From Microcoleus sp. CSU_2_2 (GTDB lineage: Bacteria > Cyanobacteriota > Cyanobacteriia > Cyanobacteriales > Microcoleaceae), in NCBI GenBank assembly GCA_012035135.1, contig JAAUPI010000009.1, positions 1 through 46,849 on the forward strand: a stretch of DNA of 46,849 nucleotides. The letters are read 5' to 3'. Under the pieces are notes generated by a model, which saw only the letters and a list, made by a program, of their open reading frames with translations, was not told where the DNA came from and searched no databases. Made by a program: the position numbers and the translations under genes. Below are positions 15,436 to 24,057 of this stretch, piece by piece; the first letter of the stretch is position 1; each line of letters begins with the position of its first letter.

Positions 15436-15478
15436 ACCTCGCTGTCAACTGTCAACTGTCAACTATCAACTATAATCA
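15436..15478. repeat. Heptanucleotide repeats upstream of the GH1-like gene
   Basis: Five to six units of CAACTGT/CAACTAT run up to the ATG at 15479. No ribosome binding site is seen there, so the repeat may have displaced the original 5' region. Confidence 0.8.
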
Positions 15479-16597
15479 ATGTTTCAAAGTTTTTTCATGG
15501 GTGGCTTTGAATGTTCTACCCACAAATTGCGATCGGGAAAACGCCTCGACGTAACCGCCGCCACAGGCCACGATAAATTTACGGTTGCCGACTACCAGTG
15601 CTTGCAACAGCAAGGCATTTACACAGTTCGCGAAGGTCTCCGCTGGCACTTAATCGAACAGTCGCCCGAAACCTACGATTTTTCCAGCACCCTGCCAATA
15701 ATCCGTGCCGCCCGCGACACAAAAATGCAGGTAATTTGGGATTTGTTTCACTACGGCTGGCCTGACGATATTGATATTTTCAGTCCCGAATTCGTGTCCC
15801 GATTTGCCAAAATGGTACGCGCTTTTATGCAGGTGCTAATTGCAGAAACAGACCAAACACCTTTTGTAACGCCTGTCAATGAAATTTCATTTATTGCCTG
15901 GGCGGGCGGCGATGTTGCTTATATCAATCCCTTTGCGAAAGGGCGGGGAGACGAACTCAAAATTCAGCTAATTAAAGCGGCGATCGCAGCGATCGAAGCC
16001 GTTTGGGAAATCGAACCCCGCAGCCGCATTGTGCAAATCGACCCGGTAATTAATATTATTGCCGATCCTGACAGACCGCAGGATAAAAACGAGGCAGAAG
16101 GTTATCGCTTATCTCAATATCAAGCATGGGATATGTTGGCGGGACGTTTTCGCCCGGAACTCGGCGGCAAAGAAAAATATCTCGATATTATTGGGGTGAA
16201 TTATTACGATCGCAATCAGTGGATTCACAATGAAGATCCGATGAAATACACCGATCCGCTGTACCGCCCGTTTCGCGAACTGCTGCAAGAAGTGTTCGAT
16301 CGCTACCAGCGACCTTTATTCGTAGCAGAAACTGGGACTGAAGACGAATTGAGACCTGTGTGGTTTAATTATGTTTGCAGCGAAGTTTTGGCAGCAATAA
16401 AAGCTGGAGTTCCGATCGAAGGAGTGTGTTTGTATCCGATTGTCAACCATCCGGGTTGGGATGACGATCGCCACTGTTACAATGGTCTGTGGGATTATTG
16501 CAATGAAAAGGGCGATCGAGAAATTTACCAGCCTTTGGCCGATGAATTGCAGTTTCAACGGCAGCAGATTGAACCGTTGCTGAAACCGCAGGATTGA
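15479..16597 (+). CDS. Glycoside hydrolase, GH1-like TIM barrel
   Basis: This 372-residue protein has a retaining beta-glycosidase pattern: acid/base Glu in VTPVNEISF (about residue 137) and nucleophile Glu in FVAETGTEDE (about residue 283), with IIGVNYYDRNQW and EGLRWHLIEQ between and before. These agree with clan GH-A, close to GH1, but the protein is shorter than typical GH1 enzymes (about 450 residues). No signal peptide is seen. It may work on the same glycan as the GH2 enzyme upstream. Confidence 0.78.
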   Translation: MFQSFFMGGFECSTHKLRSGKRLDVTAATGHDKFTVADYQCLQQQGIYTVREGLRWHLIEQSPETYDFSSTLPIIRAARDTKMQVIWDLFHYGWPDDIDIFSPEFVSRFAKMVRAFMQVLIAETDQTPFVTPVNEISFIAWAGGDVAYINPFAKGRGDELKIQLIKAAIAAIEAVWEIEPRSRIVQIDPVINIIADPDRPQDKNEAEGYRLSQYQAWDMLAGRFRPELGGKEKYLDIIGVNYYDRNQWIHNEDPMKYTDPLYRPFRELLQEVFDRYQRPLFVAETGTEDELRPVWFNYVCSEVLAAIKAGVPIEGVCLYPIVNHPGWDDDRHCYNGLWDYCNEKGDREIYQPLADELQFQRQQIEPLLKPQD

Positions 16598-16638
16598 TAA
16601 AGCAAATTGCAGGTTCCTGAGGTACATTCAATAGTCTG

Positions 16639-16918
16639 TAGGGACACTCCAAGAGCCCATTGGTGTCAACTTAAGGCTGAAACCCTTTGTATCTCTCGTT
16701 TATAGCCGAGCCTAGATCCCCCTCGCATCCACGCCGCTTGCTCCACTTGGGGGGACCCCAAGACCGCAGCGGCTCCCCGATCGAAGGGGGACTTTGAGTA
16801 ACTTCTTGTCCCCCCCTTCTTAAGGGGGGCTAGGGGGGATCTAATCTTAATCGCTAAACTGCAATCTCTGACTACCTTTGACTTTAAGTTGACACCAATA
16901 GGCATTGCCGTGTCCCTA
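16639..16918. mobile_element. MITE-like element with composite terminal inverted repeats
   Basis: Each end carries TAGGGACAC at the outside (16639-16647, inverted at 16910-16918) and ATTGGTGTCAACTTAA inside (16659-16674, inverted at 16884-16899), separated by 10-11 variable bases. The 280-bp interior holds a G/C-run inverted repeat (CCCCCTTCTTAAGGGGGGCTAGGGGGGATCT type) and no gene. The structure suggests a non-autonomous transposable element. Confidence 0.6.
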
Positions 16919-17020
16919 GTAACAGGTATGTACATCGGTCTCCTTTTTGCTTGCTGATAAAACAAGTTTGACTCAGAGATTTTGTCTCACCTTTCTTTGT
17001 TGTTGTGCGACCTGTAAATG

Positions 17021-17473
17021 TTAGACTCTTAATACAGGACTTTCGGGATTTTCGGGATTGGGAATGAGACGCTGATTCTTGCAATCTACCAACAAATCTA
17101 AAGTTTCTAACACAGTTTGACCGATTAGCACCGTATCGCCCAAAACCATCACAGCCTCGATCGTCTCTCGCCCTTCCAATTCAATAATAACAGGTCCAGT
17201 GATTCCCGCTGTTTCTTGTCTGCCGTCAGCATATTTTGCTATTTGCTGACTCCGAATTCTCAAACCGAGGTGTTGTACTACCTCCGCAGGTAAAGCAGTT
17301 CTAACTGCGCCAGTATCTATCAGTGCTTCTGCCTCGTAGGTGCGCAACAGATTTGGATTTAGCAATCCTCGACTCACTAAGGCTTCATCAATTGCATTCG
17401 TTAGCTTGACCTTGACTCGAACTGCACCGATATTTTTACTAACTTGAATTTTAGCGCGATCGAGATTTATCAT
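17021..17473 (-). CDS. Clan AA aspartic-protease-like protein
   Basis: The 150-residue protein contains the retropepsin-type active-site motif ALIDTGAVRTALP (about residue 50), followed by a flap-like segment (YADGRQETAGITGPVIIELEGR) and a second hydrophobic strand (VLIGQTVLETLDLLVD). Such single-domain proteins act as dimers. Small cyanobacterial members are common and uncharacterised. AGAGG lies upstream of the ATG at 17473. It stands alone, facing the Fe-S protein gene divergently. Confidence 0.8.
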   Translation of the reverse strand: MINLDRAKIQVSKNIGAVRVKVKLTNAIDEALVSRGLLNPNLLRTYEAEALIDTGAVRTALPAEVVQHLGLRIRSQQIAKYADGRQETAGITGPVIIELEGRETIEAVMVLGDTVLIGQTVLETLDLLVDCKNQRLIPNPENPESPVLRV

Positions 17474-17717
17474 ATCGCCTCTTTTCGTCTATAAAGTCTA
17501 CTTTTAATTTTAGCTTGAAAGCGGACACCGGAGGATCTAAATTTCAAGTAGCAGTTTGAAAACACGCCTTAGGTACAATCACTTTACTCCTAGGAACGAG
17601 CGGACAAGCTCTAAAAGCCATTCTCAAAATTTTGTATGTAATTTATCCAATATCTTCGTTTATTATAATAAGCGAAACAATTAAAAGTCAGTAGTCCCTA
17701 CTCCCCATTCAAAATTA
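17474..17717. other. Intergenic region (divergent promoters)
   Basis: About 245 bp between the protease-like gene and the A-type Fe-S protein. AT-rich, with no clear hairpin or gene. Confidence 0.4.
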
Positions 17718-18047
17718 ATGATTAATCTTAGTAAAACCGCAGCCCTGGAAGTAACCCGTCTCAAGTCGAAGCATCCAAACCCCAATGCTTTATTACGTTT
17801 GGGCGTAGAATCGAGCGGCTGCTCGGGTTTGTCTTATACAATGGGTTTTGAAGATGCGATCGACCCAGAAGCCACCGTTTGCGAGTCAGAAGGCATTCAA
17901 ATCGCGATCGACCCCCAGCAATTAAAATATCTCAACGATCTCACCTTGGATTATTCAGAGGATTTGATGGGCGGAGGTTTCCGATTTCACAATCCTAACG
18001 CGGCTCAAAGTTGTAGTTGTGGTAATTCCTTTTCGGCCAGGGAATAA
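17718..18047 (+). CDS. A-type iron-sulfur cluster carrier (HesB/IscA/SufA family)
   Basis: This 109-residue protein has the three conserved cysteines of A-type carriers: one in SSGCSGLSYTM and two in the C-terminal CSCGNSF. The hydrophobic LDYSEDLMGGGFRFHNPNA also matches. It would accept or deliver Fe-S clusters during cofactor assembly in the cytosol. No suf or isc genes are adjacent, so the subfamily is left open. Confidence 0.92.
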   Translation: MINLSKTAALEVTRLKSKHPNPNALLRLGVESSGCSGLSYTMGFEDAIDPEATVCESEGIQIAIDPQQLKYLNDLTLDYSEDLMGGGFRFHNPNAAQSCSCGNSFSARE

Positions 18048-18349
18048 CCAACCTGTAGAGTGCATCAGTTGCAGATAAGCATTCTTTTTTTAGTTATCCA
18101 ACTCATGCTTCTATTTTGGTTAATTGATCCTGGGCTGGAAATCTTCCCTAATTCTCATTTATTGATTGGGTTTAACCATTTAACGGGACTTAAACCAATT
18201 TCAAGCCCAAACAAAGCCCAAACTAGCTTTATAAGCGGAGAATACGTCCCAATTTTCGTTCAGCCACGATCGCCCTATCCTTGCTATACTTCCAACTACA
18301 GATATTTACAGCAAGCACCGTTGGTGACACCAACAGCAGGGCGAAAACA

Positions 18350-18730
18350 ATGGAAACAGTCGAAACAATCGAAACAGGGAACGAGCACACGCAAAATCGT
18401 TACTGGGGTAGAGTTACGGTCATAGACGAAGGCGAACGTTACAAAATCAATCGCATTGAACTCAAACCGGGCCACCACATCAGCACCCAAATGCACTATC
18501 ACCGCAGCGAACATTGGGTTGTTGTCTCCGGCACGGCTAAAGTTATCTGCGATCGTCAAGAAACTATTCTGATGCAAAAACAGTCAACCTACGTTCCCAT
18601 GAATACGCCTCACCGCGTGGAAAACCCAGGCGTCATTCCTCTAGTGATGATTGAAATTCAAAATGGCGAATATCTCGGCGAGGATGACATTATCCGTTTC
18701 CCGCATGATGCTGACGACGAAGATCAATAA
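18350..18730 (+). CDS. Cupin protein (mannose-6-phosphate isomerase type II-like)
   Basis: This protein of about 126 residues has a cupin core resembling the C-terminal half of ManC: WGRVTVIDEGERYKINRIELKPGHHISTQMHYHRSEHWVVVSGTA (read in segments), then MNTPHRVENPG and EIQNGEYLGEDDIIR. Metal-ligand-type His residues are in MHYHRSEHW and TPHRV. Stand-alone cupins of this kind may isomerise mannose 6-phosphate, but this is not certain here. An upstream TTG at 18281 gives a longer frame; ATG at 18350 fits the family start better. Confidence 0.8.
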   Translation: METVETIETGNEHTQNRYWGRVTVIDEGERYKINRIELKPGHHISTQMHYHRSEHWVVVSGTAKVICDRQETILMQKQSTYVPMNTPHRVENPGVIPLVMIEIQNGEYLGEDDIIRFPHDADDEDQ

Positions 18731-18801
18731 CTAACAAGTCGTCAGGTGCGCCCATAGGCACCCTAGAGTTAAATTTTTTGTGTAAATCCTACCATTAAAA
18801 T

Positions 18802-18831
18802 TGTAGGGGCAATTCCGGAATTGCCCCTACA
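18802..18831. terminator. Perfect 30-bp palindrome between convergent genes
   Basis: TGTAGGGGCAATTCC is followed directly by its complement, with A- and T-rich sequence on both sides. It sits between the convergent cupin and pentapeptide genes and probably acts as a bidirectional terminator. The GTAGGGGCAATTC motif is also a common dispersed cyanobacterial repeat. Confidence 0.6.
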
Positions 18832-18886
18832 TTATTATATTAATCTGGTTAAGCACGCGAATTTGATATAACAAGTGGCGATCGTC

Positions 18887-19558
18887 CTAGGGCAAAGAAG
18901 CATTTTTCAAATCTACATTTGCCATATTTGCATTCTTTAAATTAGCACCTGTCAAGTCAGAACCTCCCAAGTTGGCACCAGTCAAATTTGCACCGGTCAA
19001 ATTTGCATCCCGCAAGTTAACTCCCATCACGTCGATTCCCGACAAGCTGCCACCCCGGAGGCTGACATTAGCTAAATTCGCGACGGACTGGCGAGCATTT
19101 CGGAGGTTTGCACCTGCCAAATTAGCACTTTCTAAATTGGCGCCGATTAAATTAGCACTGGTGAGGTTGGTATTTTTCAAACTGGCAATCACCAAACCAG
19201 CCAGACTCAGGTTAGCGCGACTCAAGTCAGCACCCTCCAAATTAGCGCCGTGCATCTTCGCAGCAATTAAACTCGCACCATGCAATTTAGCTTGATTGAG
19301 ATTGGTCTGGTTGAGTTTGGCTTCGTTGAGGTTCGCACCGTTTAAATTGGCACTGCTCAAGTTCGCACCGCTCAAGTCAGCTCCGCTGAGATTTTTACCA
19401 GCAAGCTGTGCTCCTGTCAAGTCACAACCACGACAATTTTTAGTTTCTAATAGTTGCTTGACTTGTTCCACATTTTCTGCTCTTACCGGAGATGCGAAAC
19501 CGATCGCAATTAATAGTCCAGTTGTTAAAACCCCAGTTGTTAAAATTCCCAATTTCAT
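18887..19558 (-). CDS. Secreted pentapeptide-repeat protein
   Basis: This protein of about 223 residues has an N-terminal signal peptide (MKLGILTTGVLTTGLLIAIGFASPVRA) and then a short segment with KNCRGCDLTG. About 30 A(D/N)LXX pentapeptide repeats follow, which would form a right-handed quadrilateral beta-helix. Export to the periplasm or thylakoid lumen is expected. The start at 19558 is chosen because AGGGTGAG lies just upstream and it gives a clean signal peptide; an upstream Met at 19603 is less likely. The role of such proteins is unknown. Confidence 0.85.
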   Translation of the reverse strand: MKLGILTTGVLTTGLLIAIGFASPVRAENVEQVKQLLETKNCRGCDLTGAQLAGKNLSGADLSGANLSSANLNGANLNEAKLNQTNLNQAKLHGASLIAAKMHGANLEGADLSRANLSLAGLVIASLKNTNLTSANLIGANLESANLAGANLRNARQSVANLANVSLRGGSLSGIDVMGVNLRDANLTGANLTGANLGGSDLTGANLKNANMANVDLKNASLP

Positions 19559-19721
19559 ATACTCACCCTTAGCGATATCTCTCTCTTTAATAATATCGGA
19601 CATTTTTTGAGAGTATTCAGCGATCGGCCTCTTGGATAAACTGTGACAATCATCACCCTGTAACGCACCAAAATATGCAATAATTAGGAATGTTTCAACC
19701 TGTAAAAGCTATTGTAAAGAA

Positions 19722-21341
19722 TTATTGCTTTTTCAGGAACCAAAAGGGGAAGGCTTGCGTCGGTTCAAGGCGGACTCCGGAGACGCTATTCTGAGCAAAG
19801 GTATAGTCTTTATCTTGCCACAGAGGGAGGAAAGGTACATCTCGGGCTAGTATGTCTTGAATTTCAGCAAAAAGGGCTTTGCGGATTTGGGGGTTTGGTT
19901 CTTTTCGCTGTTTGTCGATCAGTTGATTTACTCGATCGCTATAATAAAACGAACCCTGGCCTTGACTTGCACCCTTGACGCAGCCCCCAGCAGCCGAACC
20001 TTCGGCACAATCTAAAAACGGCTGAATGTAATTGTCAGCGTCAAAAAAGTCGGCGTACCAATCTACTAAAACCGCAGGATAAATCCCCTTCTCAATGTTT
20101 TGAAATAAGGTTGGAGATTCGACGCTATTAATTTCTACTTGCATGATTCCATCCATTTTAAGTTTAGCTAAGGCCTTGATGGTGCTAGCAACTAAAGCTC
20201 TTTTGATGGAAGCCGAAGGATGCCAAATTTGCAAGATCAAAGGATTGGTGGCTGAATATCCGGCTTTAGTTAAAAGTTCCTTGGCTTTTGTCATGTTCGC
20301 ATCGCCGTACATTTCCTGAAAAACGGGTTTGTGAACGTCGAAGGTTGTGGGAACCAGACTGTACAGCGGCTGCGCTTGACCTCGGAGGACGCGATCGTTA
20401 ATCAGTGGGCGATCGATCGCAGCGGCGATCGCCTGTCTCACCTCTAACTTATCCAGCGGTTGAGACTTAATATTCAGGGTCATATAACTGACTGTACTGC
20501 TTTCGGCAGCGAATTCCTGCCATTTCCCCTTTTTTGCCCCCTCGTCCAAGCTGCGAACTTGATCGGCATCGAGAGACAAATAAGCAACATCGATCGCACC
20601 CGTGCGAAAAGTATTGAACAAATTTGCCGAACTAGAAAGCAGCAAAAGATCGATTCCTTGATTAGCAGGTTTTTCACCCCAATACTTATCGAATACGTCA
20701 AACTTGAGAGAATCGCTGCCATATTTTGCCAATTTGTAGCGTCCAGTTCCGACAAAAGTATCCGGCTTAAATTTACCGTCTCCTATTTCATACGCTTTCG
20801 GAGAAATTGCACAAGTACCAGCAAATGTGAGCATGGCAGGAAAAGCAGCAAAAGGCTTTTTGAGTTGAAAAGTTAACTCATATTCGCCCGTTGCTTTCAC
20901 TGATTCTACTGCATCTCCCAACAAGAAAGCCGGACGACCACCATTTTTGATAAACCGTTGCAAGGAAAACTCCATTGTGGCGGCATTAAAAGGCGTTTCG
21001 TCGTGAAAAATAACGCCTTGACGCAAGGGGATTGTATATGTCAATCCATCTTTGCTAATCTTCGGCATTGCTGTCGCTAAATGGGGGATTAACTTAGTAG
21101 TTCCCGACTCGTAGGTGTAGAGAGTGTCGCCCAAATTGCGCAGCAACTGCCCTGATATAACTTCGTAAGCGTCCGCAGGGTCGATCGTCCGCAGTTTCAA
21201 GGTAGTGCCAATAGTAACGCGACCATTATTAGCATTGTCACCGACAGCATTAGTCGATCGATTTGCCCGCTGTCCGCAACTTGCAGTTAACAAACAGCAG
21301 AGACAAAAGAGAGCTATAACTTTAATTACTGAAGGTCTCAT
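19722..21341 (-). CDS. ABC transporter solute-binding lipoprotein (family 5, peptide/nickel type)
   Basis: This protein of about 539 residues starts with a lipoprotein signal (FCLCCLLTASCGQ). It then shows the SBP_bac_5 pattern: LRTIDPADAYEV, YTIPLRQGVIFHDETPFNAATMEFSLQR, FVGTGRYKLAKY, DVAYLSLD, AIAAAIDRPLIND and WYADFFDADNY. It captures a substrate outside the inner membrane for an ABC importer. No permease or ATPase genes are adjacent, so it is an orphan or may have a sensing role with the signalling genes upstream on the same strand. The start could also be 21380. Confidence 0.85.
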   Translation of the reverse strand: MRPSVIKVIALFCLCCLLTASCGQRANRSTNAVGDNANNGRVTIGTTLKLRTIDPADAYEVISGQLLRNLGDTLYTYESGTTKLIPHLATAMPKISKDGLTYTIPLRQGVIFHDETPFNAATMEFSLQRFIKNGGRPAFLLGDAVESVKATGEYELTFQLKKPFAAFPAMLTFAGTCAISPKAYEIGDGKFKPDTFVGTGRYKLAKYGSDSLKFDVFDKYWGEKPANQGIDLLLLSSSANLFNTFRTGAIDVAYLSLDADQVRSLDEGAKKGKWQEFAAESSTVSYMTLNIKSQPLDKLEVRQAIAAAIDRPLINDRVLRGQAQPLYSLVPTTFDVHKPVFQEMYGDANMTKAKELLTKAGYSATNPLILQIWHPSASIKRALVASTIKALAKLKMDGIMQVEINSVESPTLFQNIEKGIYPAVLVDWYADFFDADNYIQPFLDCAEGSAAGGCVKGASQGQGSFYYSDRVNQLIDKQRKEPNPQIRKALFAEIQDILARDVPFLPLWQDKDYTFAQNSVSGVRLEPTQAFPFWFLKKQ

Positions 21342-21404
21342 AAATATTTCAAACTGGCGTTTGTATTTTCCCATAACCATTTTGCTAAATCATCCAAAAT
21401 AATA

Positions 21405-21428
21405 ACTGCCAACTGCCAACTGCCAACT
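21405..21428. repeat. Heptanucleotide repeats
   Basis: About three units of CCAACTG lie between the cyclase gene and the solute-binding protein gene. Confidence 0.7.
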
Positions 21429-21434
21429 GACTCT

Positions 21435-22910
21435 TTATATTCCTTTGAGTAACAATCGCCAATCCTGACAGCGTTTCTTATAGATGCGAGCCACTCGATC
21501 GCCCGAATTTGTCCGCAAACACTCTTCAAACAATTTTCCTGCTTCTCGAAACTCCTTGCGATCGTACATTAACATAGCTTCAGTATATACGTGCAAATTT
21601 TCTAGCTTTGCCGATCGCTTTTCCGGCGTTTCAGCATCAAATACTTCATAGACGGTTACAAATTGAGATTTTCCTTTTACCTGTACCTTATCCACGATCC
21701 GAATAGCGTAATCAGTCGGATTTTGCAGCCGTTCAAAAGTGGCGTGAGAAATTAACAGTGGCACGCCGTAACTTTTGGTCAACCCTTCTATACGAGATGC
21801 TAGATTAACAGCATCGCTAATCACAGTCGTGTCCATTCGACTTTTGCCACCGACTGTCCCCAGCATCAAAGTGCCAGTATTGATCCCAATACCAATTTGA
21901 ATCGGGATGTAGCCAACACTTTGACGGTGTTGGTTGTACTCAATCAAGATATTCAGCATAGCAATACCCGCTTTTACGGCGTCATCGGCACAGTCGCTGA
22001 ACAAAGCCATAATTGCATCGCCGATATATTTGTCAATAAAGCCGTTATTGCTAATAATAGCAGGCTCCATCCGCGAGAAATAACCATTGATAAATTTAAA
22101 ATTTTCTTGCGGAGTTAGAGTTTCCGAAAGCGTCGTGAAGTCGCGGATATCCGCAAACAGTACCGACATTTCCTCCTGTACATGATCGCCTAAATTGACA
22201 TCTATAATACTTTCACAGCCCAGCAAATTGAGAAATTGATGCGGAACAAATCGTCCGTAGGAATCAGTTAATCCAAGTTCTGCATCTAGAGCTTTCTCCA
22301 AAGATTGATTGAGTTTGTAGAGTTCATTGATAAAATTTTGGCGCTCCGATTCTCCTTGCTTGCGTTCTGTGATATCTTGAAAAACTGCCATAGCAAAAGT
22401 AAGGTTGCCGTCTTCATCAAAAATTGGCGTTCCCCAACCCTCAATCGGGATTTTTCGATCTGGTTGATGAATTTCCATATCATCAGCCATTGTAATTTCG
22501 CCCTTGAAAGCTCGGACAACTGGTAAATTTTCAGACGGGTAAAGCGTATCAGTTCCAGCTACATAGATTTGATAGACTTCTGACACATCTTCAAGTGTAT
22601 CTAAGGGCAAAACGCCTTTACCGAGTAACTGCTTTCCGGCGCGGTTGAAGTAGCAAGGTTTACCATTAGCGTCGAGTACGCCAATTCCTAGCGGAACAGC
22701 TTCCAGAAATTGAGACAATCTCAGTTCGCTTTCCCGTACCGCTTTCAAGGCCCGATAGCGTAACTCGTCTGTAACCGAGTCAGAGTGTTGAGAGGTAGTT
22801 TCCAGCAAGATTTCCAGATCCGCTTTTTCCTCATTCAAGTCTTCCACTTGCTGGCGCAATCTTTCTATCTCCAAAAGTAGCTGTTCTCTTGATGGTTGTT
22901 CTTCCAGCAT
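21435..22910 (-). CDS. PAS-linked class III adenylate/guanylate cyclase
   Basis: The 491-residue protein has an N-terminal coiled coil (residues about 3-40), a PAS domain (LSQFLEAVPLGIGVLDANGKPCYFNRAGKQLLG, read in segments) and a cyclase catalytic domain from about residue 245. The metal-binding Asp residues are in VLFADIRDF and DKYIGDAIMALF. The transition-state Asn and Arg are in VNLASRIEG. The set looks complete, so it should make a cyclic nucleotide; ATP versus GTP preference is not decided. A C-terminal TPR-like stretch follows (EAMLMYDRKEFREAGKLFEECLR). It lies at the end of a signalling gene set on the minus strand. Confidence 0.9.
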   Translation of the reverse strand: MLEEQPSREQLLLEIERLRQQVEDLNEEKADLEILLETTSQHSDSVTDELRYRALKAVRESELRLSQFLEAVPLGIGVLDANGKPCYFNRAGKQLLGKGVLPLDTLEDVSEVYQIYVAGTDTLYPSENLPVVRAFKGEITMADDMEIHQPDRKIPIEGWGTPIFDEDGNLTFAMAVFQDITERKQGESERQNFINELYKLNQSLEKALDAELGLTDSYGRFVPHQFLNLLGCESIIDVNLGDHVQEEMSVLFADIRDFTTLSETLTPQENFKFINGYFSRMEPAIISNNGFIDKYIGDAIMALFSDCADDAVKAGIAMLNILIEYNQHRQSVGYIPIQIGIGINTGTLMLGTVGGKSRMDTTVISDAVNLASRIEGLTKSYGVPLLISHATFERLQNPTDYAIRIVDKVQVKGKSQFVTVYEVFDAETPEKRSAKLENLHVYTEAMLMYDRKEFREAGKLFEECLRTNSGDRVARIYKKRCQDWRLLLKGI

Positions 22911-22981
22911 GACTCCAGAAATTGCGCCTTTACGAACAGAAAATAGCGTAACAGTCTCTATCTTAAAAGCAATCGCAGATT

Positions 22982-23326
22982 TTATACTAACTCCAACTCT
23001 AGAGAAGGCATCAGCCGTTGCAAATTCTTCAAAGATTTACCTTGCCAAGCTATGCGTTGAGATCCTTGTACCACCATTGACAACCGCCCTTTTTTACGCA
23101 GCTCGATGATAAACCTGGACAGCATACTGATCCCGGAACTGTTCAAAAATTCTAAGTGCTGCACATTGAGAGTAATTTTAGGTAGCTCTAACTCCCCTAC
23201 ATCGCTTAGCAACTTGGCGATTGGCGCGTACTCCGCAGGCCCGCTCAGTCGCAGCGAGCCAGAAAAACTTACGGTTGTCGTCGATCGATCGTACCAGATA
23301 TGGTAATCTTCTGTCTTAATTTCCAT
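22982..23326 (-). CDS. STAS-like anti-sigma antagonist (slr1659 type)
   Basis: This 114-residue protein resembles the slr1659-type family often paired with an slr1658-type ATPase. It has YHIWYDRSTTTVSFSGSLRL, then ITLNVQHLEFLNSSGISMLSRFIIELRKKG with the Asn-Ser-Ser-Gly loop expected to be phosphorylated. It lies 44 bp downstream of the ATP-binding regulator on the same strand. It would be the switch protein of a partner-switching pathway. Confidence 0.82.
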   Translation of the reverse strand: MEIKTEDYHIWYDRSTTTVSFSGSLRLSGPAEYAPIAKLLSDVGELELPKITLNVQHLEFLNSSGISMLSRFIIELRKKGRLSMVVQGSQRIAWQGKSLKNLQRLMPSLELELV

Positions 23327-23370
23327 TTCAGTAAAAAAGTTCCTTAAATAATCTCGATCGCGAGTCTGGC

Positions 23371-23976
23371 TTATACTTTCAATTGCACCATTGTTGTCAC
23401 TGCAATTACTTGCGGCTCTTTTTGCACAGTCTCGAACTTCCAGCCGATCTTAGCGGTATAATCGGCAAGCATAGTTAGCAAGCCCAAACCTGAACCGGTA
23501 CAGTTGTCGTCCGCAGCATTTTTTTCCAACTGCTGAAGGTACAATTCACTGGGGTTGGAAGCGAGCAACTCCTGAATGTACGTCTGAAACTTGCCTACGG
23601 CTTGCGGAGGAATGCTGTTGGCCACTGAAAATATCAGTCCGTCGCTTTCCAATTGCAATTTAATATCGATCAGGTAATCTGAGGTTTCATCATTAAACTT
23701 CATCGCATTCTCTAATAACTCGTTAGCAATATAGCTAACAGCACTTTTAATCTCGGCTTGTCGGTTAACCGTCGAGGGATCGTCTTCATTCCCTGGGAAA
23801 AAAGTCGTCAAGTAATCAGCAAGAAAATCCGCTGACAAACCGTTGTTCCGCCATCGCTGGTTGAGGGGAATAGAACTAGGGGAAAATCCAATTATTAAGT
23901 ATTCGTGGCTGGTGGCTGGCTCGATAAAATCGCCGAAGATCTGAATCATATTGATTAGTCTGTTGTCAGTAGTCAT
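23371..23976 (-). CDS. ATP-binding regulator (slr1658 type, HATPase-like)
   Basis: This 201-residue protein has a GHKL-ATPase-like core: N box in IANELLENAMKFN and a glycine-rich lid in DDNCTGSGLGLLTMLADYTAKIGW. It belongs to the slr1658-type superfamily of predicted serine kinases/anti-sigma regulators. It is likely to phosphorylate the STAS protein encoded immediately downstream. It lies between the SpoIIE phosphatase gene and the STAS gene on the same strand. Confidence 0.8.
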   Translation of the reverse strand: MTTDNRLINMIQIFGDFIEPATSHEYLIIGFSPSSIPLNQRWRNNGLSADFLADYLTTFFPGNEDDPSTVNRQAEIKSAVSYIANELLENAMKFNDETSDYLIDIKLQLESDGLIFSVANSIPPQAVGKFQTYIQELLASNPSELYLQQLEKNAADDNCTGSGLGLLTMLADYTAKIGWKFETVQKEPQVIAVTTMVQLKV

Positions 23977-23994
23977 CAGTCATTGGTAATGGGA

Positions 23995-24054
23995 ACCCCC
24001 CCAAGGGGGAATTTGGTAATGGGTAATAGGTGTCAACTGTCAACTGTTAACAAT
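23995..24054. repeat. Short repeats between spoIIE-like gene and ATPase gene
   Basis: GGAACCCCCCCAAGGGGGAATT is followed by CAACTGT-type heptamers. They form the spacer within the putative operon. Confidence 0.6.
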
Positions 24055-24057
24055 GAG

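Noticed and set aside
15261-15455. 64-residue minus-strand open frame upstream of the antitoxin
   Set aside because: It overlaps the antitoxin start in another frame and has no ribosome binding site or domain.
18060-18425. 121-residue plus-strand open frame overlapping the cupin gene
   Set aside because: It overlaps the cupin start in another frame, and has low-complexity C-terminal residues (KQSKQSKQG) and no family match.
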